From NCBI RefSeq assembly GCF_030272615.1, contig NC_081414.1, forward strand, positions 827,005,896 through 827,069,895: a DNA stretch of 64,000 nucleotides. Direction: 5' to 3'. How positions within the stretch are numbered: the stretch's first letter is position 1; every line of letters begins with the position of its first letter. A program made the translations under genes and the position numbers. The notes under the pieces are model-generated. The model saw nothing but the letters and a program-made list of their open reading frames with translations. It had not been told where the DNA came from and searched no databases. This DNA comes from Cryptomeria japonica. Taxonomy: Eukaryota; Streptophyta; Pinopsida; Cupressales; Cupressaceae. This document shows positions 21,726-35,397 of the stretch, piece by piece.

Positions 21726-24700
21726 TTTTGGTGAACTCGACGTTAATCCAACCTTCTTTAATTTTGATTTATGTTCTTAGATCTGAGTGTGTTTGTTATT
21801 TCAAATTCAAATTTACATTTACAAATTTCAATTCCTTGCAAATTTCAAAATTTAGAGGTTAATTTTGTTGAAACCCTAATTTTTCAATTCAAAAATGAAC
21901 TTGTGGATAGCTTAATTTGGATTATTAATTTCAGATTGATTTAGGAACACATTTCAGTCATAAATTTCATTTTCTAAAACAACATTTAGAGTGCTTACAT
22001 TGGTTAAAATTGAACATTTCCATCTATTTTGCATATGTTATCATTTGAAAGAGGAATTTTTTTTTGTCATGATGCATTCATTTCGTAAATATGATAATGG
22101 GTTAGCTTCCCTTGTTTCAAAATTTCCATCTCTTAAGGAACCTCCTCCTATCTGTGGCAACATTTTAGTGCCTAAAAGAGTCCTTATCAATCCCATCAAA
22201 TCTCTCCTATACTCTAAGGATGAAGATTTGAAGAGCGGTCTTAACAATTCTCCTAAAATGTGCCCTTCTCATCTAGCCATCTTAGAGGAAGAAGATGATA
22301 TCATAAACACCTTTCTTAATGTTACTTTACCTTCTTTACATGATGCCTCTCTAAGTGAAAAGGTATTGATGGACATTGACTTATCTTCTCTTAAATTTGG
22401 TCTTACCAATGGGGGCATTTTAGTACAAGAAGAGGTTATGAGTGCTTCTTCCAAAGATCTCCTTCCTAACCATGAATCTTTGGAGAAATATTTTCATCTC
22501 CCTCCTAAATAATACTCCCCTCATGAGGTTAGTTTTGTGCTAAAAGATGTTATTGTCCCTACTTTTCCTAGTGATGGCATCTTCTCTTTTGATTCTAACA
22601 AAATTCTGACTAGAGATGATGCATTAATGAGAAATGCTTCTCCTTGCCCCAAAGCTTGTCTTACCCATAAAGATGCCAATTTACTTAATGCTCTCTCCCC
22701 TTAAGATCCTATTGAACACATTTTAAGGCAAGAAGATGATTTGGACACATATAGTGATGCTCTCCCTCCTAAGGATGAATAATTGATAAACAATGTTGTC
22801 CCTTCTCTTGAAATTGGCAATAACAATAAGGACATCTTTGTGCATGGTATTCCTTTGAATGACCTCACTATTTGGGATGAACCATTAGAAGGTGTTCATT
22901 ATTCTCTCTCCCATGAGAGAACACTAGCCAAAGGGGATGAAATCATGATTGATAACTCCCTTGATAGAATCTAACCTTCCATGAATCTCAATCATTCTCC
23001 CTCTAGAAATAAAGCATATCCCTCTCCTCAACTTGGCTCTACTCATAAGGATACCCTAGTTCAAAGCAAGCTAGTTATTATCTCTTTCAAAGATATCCCT
23101 TTCAATTGTGAGACTTTAAAGAGTAATGTTGATCCTTCTCCTAGAGAGTCTATTCACCATGTGGATCCTTTGATTATAGAGGATGATATGATCCTTCTTA
23201 CTAATGCACTTCTTTCTAAAACATCAATGCCTACCCCTAGTCTCCCTCCTAAAATTGATCTTAACTATAATAATATTTTAGTGCAAGAAGAGACTATCAA
23301 CAATTCTTCCATCATTCTTGTTCATTCTTCTTCTAAGGACACCTTTCATATTCCTAAACCATCTTCAATCAATTTGATACATGTGAATGAAACATGTGCA
23401 ATAAACCCCTCTTCATAGTTCAAGGTGCTTGTCCTTCTCAAAATTCCCAATGTAAGCCTATCTTAGTGGTTCAAGGTGGTTATGTTAATGATTCTTTTTT
23501 CACTCCTAAGAAACCTATTATTACTATGCAAGGAGGTTATCCTACTAAGAGCCCTTATGAGTACGCTAAGAAAATTACTGGAGAGAGTTATAATGCAGTT
23601 GCTCACACTTATGACACAAGAAACAATAGGCAATCTAGTCCTCCTCCGGTTAACCCCACTTCACTTCCTCCCTCTCAACCTACTCTTCCACAAGAACCTT
23701 GTATATTAGCTCTTAGCAAGGAGTATGATCTCATTGAACAACTTAAAGCTACTCCTGCCAAGACTTCTATTTGGGATTTGGTTCAAACTTCACTTGTTTA
23801 TCATGGGATGTTATAAGACATTTCAAAAAACATAGATGTCCCACCTACGGTGACACCTAATAACATGAAGTTGCTTTGATTGATCCTATGAATAAACCTA
23901 AATCTCAAATTGTGTTCACACAAGATCAGTTACCTTCTCTTGAAATTCCAAATAAATATGATCCTCTTATGATTGTGGTTATTATTCATGATAGTGCTAT
24001 AAGATGAATCCTTGTGGATGATAGATCTAGCCTTAATGTTTGTGATGTGGACTTATTGGATAAGATTAAAGTGGATTGTTCTCTCATTGAACCTGCTTCC
24101 ATGACTATTCAAGGCTTTGATAATGTTGCTAAAGAATGTTTAGGTGTCATAACCTTGCCCGTTAGGGTAGGTCCTGTTGTGTTACCTACACCTATTCATG
24201 TTATGCCTGGGAATTTGACATATAACCTTCTATTAGGGAGACCTTGGATTCATAGCATGCAAGCTATCCCCTCAACTTTGCATAGGAAAGTCAAGTTCAT
24301 TTATAACTATACGACATACACCTTATCCGCTGATACCAAACCTCAAGAACCATTAAAATCTAGATCTTGTTGTTCAACTACTTCCCATTCTTCTCCTAAT
24401 CCTTCTACTTCTTCAAAAACATCTACTTCCTTTGATGATTGTGTTCCTTCTAGTACTCATGATTCTTCTACTTAATCAAAATCTCCTCCCAAGGATATCT
24501 TTTCTTCCAAAGGAGTTCTCTCAGATGATGATTGGGAATCTCTAGACTTTAGCCCTACTTTTATAAGAGAGTATAGAGTATCTTGGAGAGGATCTAAGAC
24601 TGAGAAGGATAAATAGAAGAACCTAAGGAGCAACCCATTTTGTCTAAACAACTAAGTAACCACTTTGTGGCTGCTTCTAATTCAAATATTTCTTCAAATC

Positions 24701-25344
24701 CTTCCTCTAATTCATATAGCACTGAGACCTATGAGGTGAAACCATCTCTTTCTGATTTGGCATCCCTCTATGGCCTTGGTTTTCACATTTTAGCTAAGAG
24801 TGACTATGATGTAGGCAATGGTTGTGGCACAAATGAAGAAGGAATTAAAGTTCCTTTAGAACACAACACACATGAAGTCTCATTTGGACTTGGATATAAC
24901 CCTTCTAAGCCCACCAATGCATCTAAAAGACCATCTCTCAATGTGAATGCTATATTTAGTAGTGATGATGACCTCACCTTAATTAATTCATCTTCTACTT
25001 CTTTCAACACTCATCCCCCTCATTAGGAAATCTTAGTGATGAACAAATCTCTTTATGAATCCCCTCAAGAGATTTATAATCCCACTTATGAGACTTTATC
25101 TTCTACTCATTCTAAATTCCCTTCATCTAGGAATAAGGCTCTAATGAATTATACTTATCCCTCTCCTAAGATTTCCTGTGTGCAACAAAAGAATGACTTA
25201 GTGGCCTATTCTTCTCCTATAAACTTCTCTCTTTCTAAAAGACTTTTTAACATTCATCATCTTATACATGTTTTTAATCTCACTTATAGTACAACATTTA
25301 ACATGTCATATTCAAATACCTCATTCAATCTATCATGTCTTTAA
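21726..25344 (+). mobile_element. Internal region of a Ty3/gypsy-type fossil (gag-like and protease parts)
   Basis: The interior follows the probable LTR on the same strand. The first 2 kb is Ser/Pro/Leu-rich, low-conservation gag-region sequence with recurring phrases (SLPPK, ILVQEE). A retropepsin-like domain lies at about 24014-24330, with the family's RSSLNVC start region and the LLLGRPWI signature near its end. Reverse transcriptase, RNase H and integrase were not seen, so the 3' part is missing. The element is broken in many places and looks old. Confidence 0.65.
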
Positions 25345-26112
25345 ATAACATTAATGGCTATTATGTTGCTCATCATTATGTGACATTGGTAGCTCAGTTA
25401 CTGGGGGCTCATTGTCATTCATGATGGTACAATTTCACATACAATCATACTTTTGGAAGCAACATAATAGCCTATTTCTATCCCATCTCTTCTCCCTATA
25501 TATATAGGGGGCAAGAGTGATTTCAAACGTCTCTCCTAAGATTAAAATTTCCCCTTTATGAAGTAGTGTCTTCTATAAGGACTTCTTATTGATCGTAGAG
25601 GTGTATTCATATTTGAATTCCTTCTCTCATATTGGAACAAGCATCCCTAATGGGGATCTTAAGTACATATCCTTAATTGGGACATCCTCCTTGGTGTTGG
25701 AAGTCTTTGATCATTCATCAATTCTTTTCTTCATTGAGTAGTATCTTTTATAATAAACCCTTCTATTTTGTGCATGTGCATATCCCTAATGAGGATCTCT
25801 TGCCTTCTTTTAGAAGAGCGTTGTTATAAATAATCTCTCTTTGATGTCATCTCAATCCTCTGCTCTTTTCAAAGCTCTTGCATTCATTCGTTCTAGAAGA
25901 TGTTATATTTGTCTAAGACAACTCCTCTTGAAGGTAGATGTGTTTTGAACAAAGATCTCTTCTCCTACAAGGATCTAATTTACACTTATTTAGCAAGATA
26001 ACTCTTTTCAACTATCTTAACCTTGCTTGACCTAACTGGATCTAATATGAACATATGAGCTATGTTTGTTATCACAATTAGAAATCCTACTGTGAAGTAT
26101 GATCATTATTAA
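25345..26112. other. Linker sequence between fossil regions
   Basis: Noncoding, T-rich sequence with CTTCTAT and TCTTTT runs and a purine run TATAGGGGGCAAGAG near 25504. It probably belongs to one of the flanking retroelement fossils. No LTR end could be fixed. Confidence 0.35.
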
Positions 26113-27960
26113 TTGGAAACAAAATCTATCAATATGGCTTATGAGATGGTAACGAAGAATGCAAACTATGGCCTATGTGAATTATTGAGGCAAGAGTTTA
26201 TGGAAAATTTGAAACAAACAAAGGAGAAGAAACATGACTTTCAGAATGGCACATTACCTTTGTGTATACTATTCTACTTTTTGGGTGAACCTCCCAATCA
26301 CAAGAGTATAGGTTGGAATCCCAATAGATCAATTGAACATCAAAACTATGATTATATGAACAAATTCAAGGATTTGACAGAAGAAGATGAAGCATTTTCT
26401 GCATTCTTTTCTATTTTTCAATAATGGATGCAAAAGAGAGAAAGGATACCCAAAAGTCTTGTTGAAAAATATCAAAATGATATTACCTTTATAATAACTA
26501 TAGATGAGTGTATTATGAAAGTAGTAGAGTCTAGAACTAGATGGGTATCAACTCTTGGTTATAAAGTATCTGAAGATGAAGTGATTGGTTTAGTTGAAGT
26601 ACTTTTGAGAAGCCCTAGAGATGAAACTCAAGAAAGAGATGAAACTTTTGAAGAAAAATCTAAAGTAGTGCATGAGGAGAAAATGAAACCAATCATTGAA
26701 AGGAAAGTTCAGAAGAAGGTTGATGAATTGGGCAAAGCTACTATTTTCACTCAAGAGGAAATTGATCAGAAGAGTTAAAACAAGCACAAGGAGAACTAGA
26801 ATCTCCTCATCTTCGACTAGACCTACAACCTCTAGAACAGTTCTATCTACCTTGAAGAAGAAAAAGAAGAAGCCAAGTCAAGTAGAAGAAAAGCCTACTC
26901 CAACACCTAAGGATAAGACTGGAAAAAGAGAGAAAAGAGAAACCCCTTCCTCATCTTCAAAGAGAGTGAAGCAAAATGCCTCTAAAGCAAAGCCTTCTAA
27001 GGAAGAGGAAGAGAAGTTAGAAGAAGAAGAATTAGAATCATAGACTAAGTCTGAAGAAAAGGTAGAATCAATTAAGAGCAAGAAAGTACACCTTGTAGAA
27101 TCCTCAGAGGAAGAAGGCATTGAGGAAGAAAAAGAAAGATATGAGGTTCGAGAGAGGAAGACAAAAGAAAAAGGGAAGAAAGTTAAAAGAAAGAAACCTC
27201 TAAAGTTGGACACTATGTTCAACTACATGGTAAGAAATGAAAAATTGAAGGAGGTTGGCGAATTGCATGGTAAATTTGATGAAGAAGACAAAGCAACAAT
27301 TGTCAAAACTTTTGTAAAGTACATCACTGACTTAGAAGCATACATGGAAAACTTCAAAAATGACATCCTAGATGACTTATGGAGTGTATTATCAAAAGTA
27401 CTTGATATGATGCTATTGATGACATGGATAAGATTAAGCAACATGCTCTACAGATAGTAGGTGAAGGATTGTTTGAAGCAGACTAAGCTACATTAAAACA
27501 AGTCTACTCAAATGAGTTCAAATCGAAATGAAGGGAAGGCATTCTAATAGGAAGAGACAAGGAGGTATTTGAGAAGTTACAGAAGGAGATTGTTGAAGCC
27601 TTGCAAGATATGGCAAATAAGATTGGATTGTTGTCTCACAAGAATGATAATGCCCTTGTGCAACATGAGACACCTACAACTAATGATACTGTTATGGATG
27701 AAACATCCCTTTCCCCTCTAGAGATCACATAAACTTTAACTAAGGATGAGCAAATTGACAGAACAATGAGTTTTGATATTCCTAAGGAAGAGATATCTGA
27801 TAACAAGGGATCAGAAGACAAAAATAAGAAAGGAACTAAGAGTGAAAAGGGAGGATGAAGGAAAGTAGAGTGACAAAGAAGAAAAATAGGAAACAAAAGG
27901 TGAGAATATTGAAGAGGCTAAGGAAAAGTAAAAGCACGAGGATACTTCCTCCAGGAAAAG
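26113..27960 (+). mobile_element. Lys/Glu-rich decayed coding region, probably retroelement-derived
   Basis: Several consecutive frames on the + strand encode charged sequence: first a globular-looking part (YGLCELLRQEFMENLKQTK, GWNPNRS), then a long Lys/Glu/Ser-rich part likely to be coiled coil or disordered. The style resembles the accessory coding region downstream of integrase in the minus-strand gypsy fossil at 43.6-46.7 kb. That is a resemblance of composition, not a demonstrated match. It is treated as a broken fossil with several breaks. A dead host gene is an alternative. Confidence 0.35.
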
Positions 27961-28337
27961 CACGAGGATACACCATCACTCAAATTTATTATTTCCAGAC
28001 AATTAGCAATTAAAGAATTAATATATAAAATTAAGGATTACACATGATCCCAAATATTTATCTTTATTTGATTATTTGTAATGAAAATACTCTCTCCATA
28101 CTAATTTAAACGTAACATCCATTAAAACTCGAAAATACAAAATATATAAATTATTGTAACTTAAAATTGTGAAAAACTCTCCACAAGGCAAGATCTAGAA
28201 GAATTCGTTCCTCATCAATTATTTCTGTTCACTTAAAACTGATCAAAGCAGTCATCTCTTGACTGTGAGGCTCGTTGAAGTTACTTGCATTGATTTATCG
28301 TCGTCCACTCACTGAATAGATCATTTTATTTATGCAG

Positions 28338-28348
28338 ATATAAAAAGA
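28338..28348 (+). promoter_or_regulatory. TATA-like box of the P450 locus
   Basis: GATATAAAAAG lies about 100 bases upstream of the P450 ATG at 28439, a normal distance for a plant promoter. It is supported only by position and consensus. Confidence 0.4.
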
Positions 28349-29138
28349 ACACGATGGATCCTACACTTGGTAGACAGTTAAAGCAAATCTGAAGCTTTCA
28401 GAACCAAATAATTACTGGGTATTGGCCACATCTGGAATATGGAGTGGGTGTTTCGGGGTTTGGCGGCTGTTTGTGCTGGTTTAGTTTGGTTTCTGCTCAA
28501 GATTGCAACAACGATATGGTGGAAGCCTCTGCAACTGAAAAAGTACTTTGAAGCGTAAGGAATCAGGGGCCCTCCATACAGACTATTCAATGGGAATTCT
28601 ACAGATATAACCAGAATGATCGATGAGCAGAAATCCAAACCCATGCCACTCTCACATGACATACTCCCTCGAGTTCTTCCCCATTTACATCAGTGGGCCA
28701 AAACCTACGGTACACTTACTCTGCATTTTGTTTAAGCATCTGGTATTTCATTAATCATATTATTAGAATTCCTGCTTAGCACCATTGATCGTTAGAGTTG
28801 GGTGGTGTTAGAACTTAGAATAGTGGCTGATTAAGAAGAATAGTGAGTGATTAAGAAGAAGATAAAGAATTCTGAAGACCGTATTGATTGATAAATTTTT
28901 TACATGTGATATAGGTCAGGATTTTATTTTCTGGTTTGGGCCGAATCCCAGGTTGGTTGTTCCCCACCCTGAGCTTATTAAGGAGATATTGTCCACTAAA
29001 TTTGGCAACTATCCAAAGCCTCCAGATAATCCCCTTTCAAGACAACTGGTTGGACAGGGACTTGTGGGGTTGAAAGGTGAGAAATGGGCTCAGCACAGAA
29101 GAATCATCAATCCTGCTTTCCATATGGATCTGTTGAAG

Positions 29139-30141
29139 GTAAGGCACTGGATGTCTCTACTTATGTCTTAAATTAGGACCAATATTATATAATATATAAA
29201 TCAGTCTTTTTAGAGAGAAATCTATAAAGTTCCTACTAATAAATAACCATAGATGTACTTTTCACATCAATCTTCTTAATGTTTCAAGGGGATTAATTGT
29301 TTGAGGTTGTTTATTATATAATTAATATTAATTTTTAAGATGATTATAATAATATTGTTTAATTTGAATACATAATTCATTACAATAATATTGATTTCTT
29401 TTTTCATAAATAATTGTCATATATATATTTATATTTATATTTATACTATCTCTTTCCATAATTTTTTAAAATTCTGTTTCTGATTTCTGCTAACCTAGAT
29501 CAAGAAGGATAAAACCCTCTATCCAAGCATCCATGAGCGGATTATTGGGCCTTTACTATTTGCAGAGCCAGGCTGATTCCTCTGTTCATAAGTAATCGCA
29601 AGGACAAGTAGTGCCTCCATGGAATATGTCTCCATGGCCAAATTTTGCAGTTGGGCGTCATAAGAAGTAGTGGTCAGAGTTTGAGTCATGAACCTGAGAG
29701 TTAAAAATCATATTCAAGGAGATTCTAGTGTCGAATTTTAAGCCATTCTAGAAGATGTCTACTGTAAGGTCATAAGATTTAAGACCAATTTTCTTCCTAT
29801 TGAGCTCTCTACTATCATTCTGTTATGGATGTGATTAGAAACATTGATATCACTCAATCTAATTCAGAAACAAAAAGTATAAATACTAATATAATGTAAA
29901 AATCAGATATCATTAAGTTCAATATGATAGAAAAATTAACTCAGTGAGGAAACCCATGCCCCTGCTGCCCTGGATTGGCATACCTTTAATGAAGGGTTAT
30001 ATCTGAGTGAAACACCTGGTCAATTTGACAGAGTAGAATCTTACCGCCTCGGTAAGATTCTGTGTGGTGTTAAGCCCAAGGTTTCGGCGTGTTCAAAACT
30101 TTTTAACTATTGACCTTGTGAGAATTCTTTGCAAGCAGAAG
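29139..30141 (+). other. P450 intron 2, first part
   Basis: Intron sequence that is AT-rich at first, then more balanced (about 29500-30130). No transposon ends or open frames were recognised. It contains a short inverted repeat, AGAATCTTACCG and CGGTAAGATTCT, around 30030-30062. Confidence 0.4.
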
Positions 30142-30949
30142 AGTGGAGAGTAGATCTAGTTCTCTTAAATTGAGATACTACTGAGATGTCTTGACTGTTG
30201 CTTTTTGAATACCGATATTGTGAGCCAATCTATAGAAGTTATATCTTAAATATATTCCAGATACACGACTCTGCCAAAACCGAAAAAAAACCCTAATCTG
30301 TTAGAAGCTACGCAGATTATTTTATACGTGTTTCTCTATTTTGAAGTTCATATTCAGAATTTCATAGGAAGAAATTTAATGCCATACAAGAAACTCATAT
30401 ATTGTAATTACAGAGTGTGATTCTAAAAATTGTGAATAGCAGTGCCAATTTGTTAGGATGAATGGAGCAAATTGATATTGTCAGCTGCATCAGAACTTTA
30501 AGTGCTAAAGAAATGCCAATATGTGGGACGAATGGAGTAAAATAATATTATGAATTAATTTTATTTAATCTACTGGCCAGTGGAGAGTATACCCAGTTCT
30601 CTTGAATTGAAATACTACTGAGATGTCTTGGCTGATGCTTTTTGAATACAGATTTTCTGCTCCTATCTGTAGAAGTTACTTTTACCCTAAATATATTCCT
30701 GATACATGACACTGCAAAAAAAAAGCCTAATCTGTTAGATACCACCTGTAGAATTATTTTATTTTCTCTATTTTGATATTTATATTCAGAAATTCAGAGG
30801 AAGACACGTTCTGTCATATATTGTTTAACTAGTTCTGTAATTACTAATTACAGGGTATGATTCCAACAATTGTGAAAAGCAGTGGCAATATGCTGGATAA
30901 ATGGAGTAAATTGGTACACTCAGGTGCATCAGAAATTGAAGTGCTGGAG
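30142..30949 (+). repeat. Tandem duplication of intron-2 end plus exon-3 start in the P450 pseudogene
   Basis: Copy 1 (about 30142-30510) and copy 2 (about 30590-30949) align along their length, from GTGGAGAG through AATATATTCC and the exon-3 acceptor into coding sequence. In copy 2 the coding part is the used exon 3 (GMIPTIVKSSGNMLDKWSK). In copy 1 the same part is decayed but still follows an ACAG acceptor. A third short piece (30514-30541, GCCAATATGTGGGACGAATG) repeats part of the exon again. Confidence 0.75.
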
Positions 30950-32774
30950 GAGTTTCGTGATCTCACAGCAGATGTTATTGCGAGCACAGCATTTGGCAGC
31001 AGTTTTTCAGAGGGAAAGCATATCTTTGATATGCAGGTCAAGCAGATGATTCTTACATCTGAACTATTTCGCACTGTTTATATTCCAGGTTTCAGGTGAC
31101 AAACTTGTGTTTTGTGAAAGTACAATTTACCCATCTTAAGTTACCTAGGAATGCAATCAATATTTTGATTTGAGAGTGTTCATGTCTCTGTCCCTTTATG
31201 TTTTTCCTTGAAAGTCGCTGGAAAGATTTTCCAATATTTGTTTTAACTTGGAAGTGCCACTTTATTTTCAGCTATATCTTCCCTCTCAAAATGTATTTGT
31301 CCTTCAAGAATTATGTTTATGAATTTTATCTTGAGAAGACATTTTATTCAATAGGATGAATGCCTTTGTACTTTGGGAGGCTTTCTTCATATTCTGAAGT
31401 ATGCAGAATCTATAACCTTTTTTGGTTTCTTACATTGGTATGTAATGTCTGAGAGTGACTCCTATCATCAGGTTTCTGCCCACTTCAAAGAATAGGCAAC
31501 GTTGGAACTTGGAGAAAGAAATAAGAAGATCCTTAAGACAAGTTATAGATGCCAGGGAAAAGACTGCTGGGATTGAAAAAACAGGTAGCTCTGGTGCGGA
31601 TCTGCTTGGTTTTATGATGTCTCAGAACAGGGAGCAGGTAGGAGTCAATGTAAAACTAATGCGAGCCTGAGTACAGAGGAAATCATTGATGAATGTAAGA
31701 CTTTCTACTTTGCCGGCCATGAAACGACCTCAGTCCTCTTGACATGTGCTATAATATTGTTGGGCATACATCAAGATTGGCAAGAGCGAGGTCGCAGAGA
31801 GGTGCTGGAAGTATGTGGGAGAAACAATTATCCAGATGCAGACAGCTTAAGCCGCCTCAAAATTGTAAGGACCATCTAACGCAGACCCAAATATCCATGT
31901 CAATACAATGAAGTATTTTTACATTAGTAAAATAGAAAATTACAGTAAGGGCCATTTGCTAGCTTTTAAAAACTAAGTTTGACTAAAGCCTCAGTACTTT
32001 TCCCTGTGCATGAGGTACCTGCTGACATCCTCAGAGAAACATAGATTCAGTTACTGTAAATTTAAATATATAGGAAACAGAATTCAATCGCCAATGTACA
32101 ATGATATTAAAGAAGGTCAAGCTATTAGTTTGGAGTGGGTAAGCAATTCGTCTAATAAGTGAAACAAAAAGCAGAAATTTTTTTCAAATCTACTCAAATT
32201 ATCTTAGCAAAATTTATTCACAGAAGGTAATGGGAAGCAATACCCAATTTAACAAGTAATAACAATCATATTTAAACAAACACTGGAATTCGAATTCAAA
32301 AGCGTATTTTGGGTTTGTCTCACAAAATATTATATGAATGTTTTGTAGGTGGGAATGATCATAAATGAGGCCTTGAGACTTTATCCACCTGCAGTGTTCC
32401 TCTTGCGACAGGCATGTGAGCCAATGAAACTTGGAAGACTATCAATTCCTGCAGGCATCCAACTTGTGCTTCCGATCCTTGCAATTCACCATGATCCTGC
32501 TTTGTGGGGAAATAATGCCAATGATTTTGACCCAGGGCGATTTAGCGAAGGAATTGCAAAGGCTACAAAACATCCAATGGCATTCATGCCCTTTGGATTA
32601 GGTCCAATAATCTGTGTGGGTCAGAATTTTGCCTTTTTGGAAGCAAAATTAGTGCTGGCTATGATTCTGCAAAAGTTTTCTTTTGTCACTTCACCTTCTT
32701 ATACTCATGCTCCTTTGCAATTTCTCACTCTACGACCTCAATATGGAGCTCAGGTTATCTTCCACGTAGACTAA

Positions 32775-35397
32775 AGTTTGAGAACAGTACTGCCTAGAAA
32801 CTCCTCTATTATTGAAATTTTAATTGTCATTTCAATATGTTACAGTATTTATCGATCACCAAGCTTCAATAGTGCAGATGTCGAATAGCATCTCAAATCA
32901 GAAGTCCTGGGAAAAATCACGAGCTCTCGACATGTTGCAATACCCCCTGTTTCCTAATTTATGGAAAGGAAAGGGGTAAGATGATGAAATCCTATAGACC
33001 TTTGAATTATAAACCCAAATGCCATGGACTGTGATTAATTTGTTTTATAGACAAATAAGTTATAGTTGACTTTGATATTTAAGTATGTTTTCTTATGAAG
33101 AATGATAATCAATATTAAATGAGATTATGATAAAAATTAACGATTATGAGAGATGTTAAAAATAATTATGCAACTTATTAAAATATGGTTAGTTAGCAGG
33201 ACCACATCTATTAGGAGAGATAGAAGGTGGGTGGGAGGGCTGAGACCATCTATGAGTAGTATGATCTTTGGAATTTTTAGGTTGAGAATGTTTTTCCATA
33301 ATTTGTACCCACAAGGTAGGTAGGGAGGGAGTAGGGGTTGGGACTCTAACAATCATGTAAGGGGCATCAACCCAATGGTCAAGAAGCACCTATAGAGGTG
33401 CAACTGTCAGTACAATTTTATGAGCACTAGATCTACATAAGTACATTAGATAAAATCATAGCTTTAATGCATACAAAAAGTGAACATAAGTTGAGTGTTA
33501 ACATCATGTAGTTTTCACAATCCATATTAAAGATATAAACAAATTTATTGATTCAGTTGTGTTTTATTTTTGTCAACAAAGTTTCAAATCAAACTTCATG
33601 ATCCATCATCATGATAAGATGGCCAAAGAAGATAGAAATGAGAAATTAGTAGAGCAAAAATTCTAAATAGAAGATGGTATAGGGTAGAGGATGATAGGTA
33701 TGAAAGGAAGGACCAAGAACCAAATTCAAAATTAAAATGAACCTTTACAATATGAGAACAAAAAAAAGGATTGAGACAATGAAAACAAATAAAGAAACAT
33801 AAAATAAACAAAAAGGATAGAAATGTGTAAGGATTAGTTTCAATATATGTTTATATATTTACAAACACATCATCTAGAATGAACTTGTGCTTATGGTTTC
33901 ATCTCCTTGGATTTTAGGTAGGAATGATAACTTTTAAAATGTTCTAGATTTTGTTTTAATTGTTGCGTGGCTTAAATAGTAAAATATTATTGATTTTTTT
34001 AGTTTTATTTTAACATTATCCCATTTTGTTGCCTCTAGAACTATAAAAGAATAATAGGGGGCCTATAGACATTTTTTAGTTATAATGCTACATTTCTATC
34101 AAATCTGATTTTTTTTTAGGTACACAAATAATAACTGATAGACAATATAACAATTATCCTAACAAGTTAAAATAATGTAAGCTATTTAATATTGTTTTGA
34201 GTTAAAGATAGTATGGATATGTCATAGCTTCTTTAATTTAAAGTTCATACATGTTCATAACATATTTCTAAGCTCAAATGTGTGCTTTTAGTTTTTCAGC
34301 TTATCCTATATCCCAGTATGATAGATTAATGCTTTCTACTAGATCTAGTTTTAGAGATGAACTTCTACTATGTAATTGTTATACACTATCATTACATTAT
34401 TATAAAGTTATTTAATTAGTAATATATTTTACAAAGAAAAAAATTCTTTGATATTCACTATGATACATTGGATGTATATCTTAAATATAGATTGATTACC
34501 TTCTTTATAAACAAACTACAACGTGAACTCTATGCAATTATTCTTTATAACTTCTAGGTAACTTAAACACTCTATGCATATGTATAAAAATTATATTCAT
34601 TCTATTTATTTCGTCATAGGAATTATGATGGTAAGCAATGCATATTCTCATATAGGTGTTTAATTGCTTGGAAAAGATTGATTCATATCTGTTATGACTT
34701 TATATTTTTTATAGACTTGTTTAAAACATTCATTTTCTAAGTGTTATCTCTACAATAGTTAATATTTCTATTTGGATCTCCTTAAATTTAAATATAGTTT
34801 CAAGTTGTCAATATTATTTAGACTTAAAACATTTAGTTATGATATGTGTGCACACTAACTTTGTGCATCTCAAAATCTTTTATTTTTATTTGGTTCTTTG
34901 AAACATAATATTAGCTCATTGCTAGAATATAGTATAGGTTACATAAGCAATTATTGTCACAATCTTAGTATATTGTTGTTTTTATATTGATACTTGTGTG
35001 TATTTGGATTAGAAGTTGTACATGACATTTTCTTTCTATTTTGATCAAGATGAAAAGTTGTACCTTGTGTGTATTTTAAATTATCAAGTTTGTATTTAAT
35101 ACAATAAACATGTTTTATTTCTATGTAGAAAGGGTTGGAAGATTGCATAAAATCAAGCTATTAAATGTGAGGGACATGTACATAATATTTGCTATTAGGC
35201 TTTTGTTACATTTGTAACATTTTTTTTTTGGCACCTCTCATTTCAAATAATGTATACACATTTTCGACACTTCTTTATCTTTTCACATCAAATTTCAACT
35301 TAAGGACCACTTTTCATATAATTTTTGATAAGTTAATTTCACAAACATTTTCACTTTCTACCATTGGATCCCATTATTTGAAGTTGTATTAATGCAG
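32775..35397. other. AT-rich sequence between the P450 and UGT pseudogenes
   Basis: No gene was recognised. I searched the + strand for an N-terminal UGT exon (HVV-x-P-PxQGH-type motif) and saw none, so the UGT fragment at 35398 has lost it or it lies elsewhere. Short frames near 33137-33389 and 33596-33811 appear to be chance. Confidence 0.45.

Larger units (their letters stand above)
28439..32774 (+). pseudogene. Cytochrome P450 pseudogene, CYP72 clan, five exons
   Basis: P450s of this clan are ER-anchored monooxygenases that oxidise hormones or specialised metabolites. Exons with consensus borders: 28439-28709, 28915-29138, 30855-31095, 31472-31864 and 32349-32774, together about 518 codons, the normal family length. 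Visible parts: N-terminal membrane anchor, GIRGPPYRL proline hinge, GEKWAQHRRIINPAF (helix C), FAGHETTS (helix I, about 31710), EALR (ExxR, 32367) and the heme loop FGLGPIICVGQ (about 32592). Lesions: codon 40 is TAA (28556-28558) where relatives have Gln before GIRGPP, and a frameshift lies in exon 4 near 31660-31670, just before STEEIIDECK. The heme-loop Arg is Ile, and the PERF-type motif reads FDPGRF. All splice sites remain good, so inactivation seems fairly recent. The exact subfamily is not assigned. Confidence 0.88.

Noticed and set aside
26878-27222. Ser/Phe-rich minus-strand frame
   Set aside because: Antisense of a Lys/Glu-rich stretch; its Ser/Phe composition is the complement of GAA/AAG codons.
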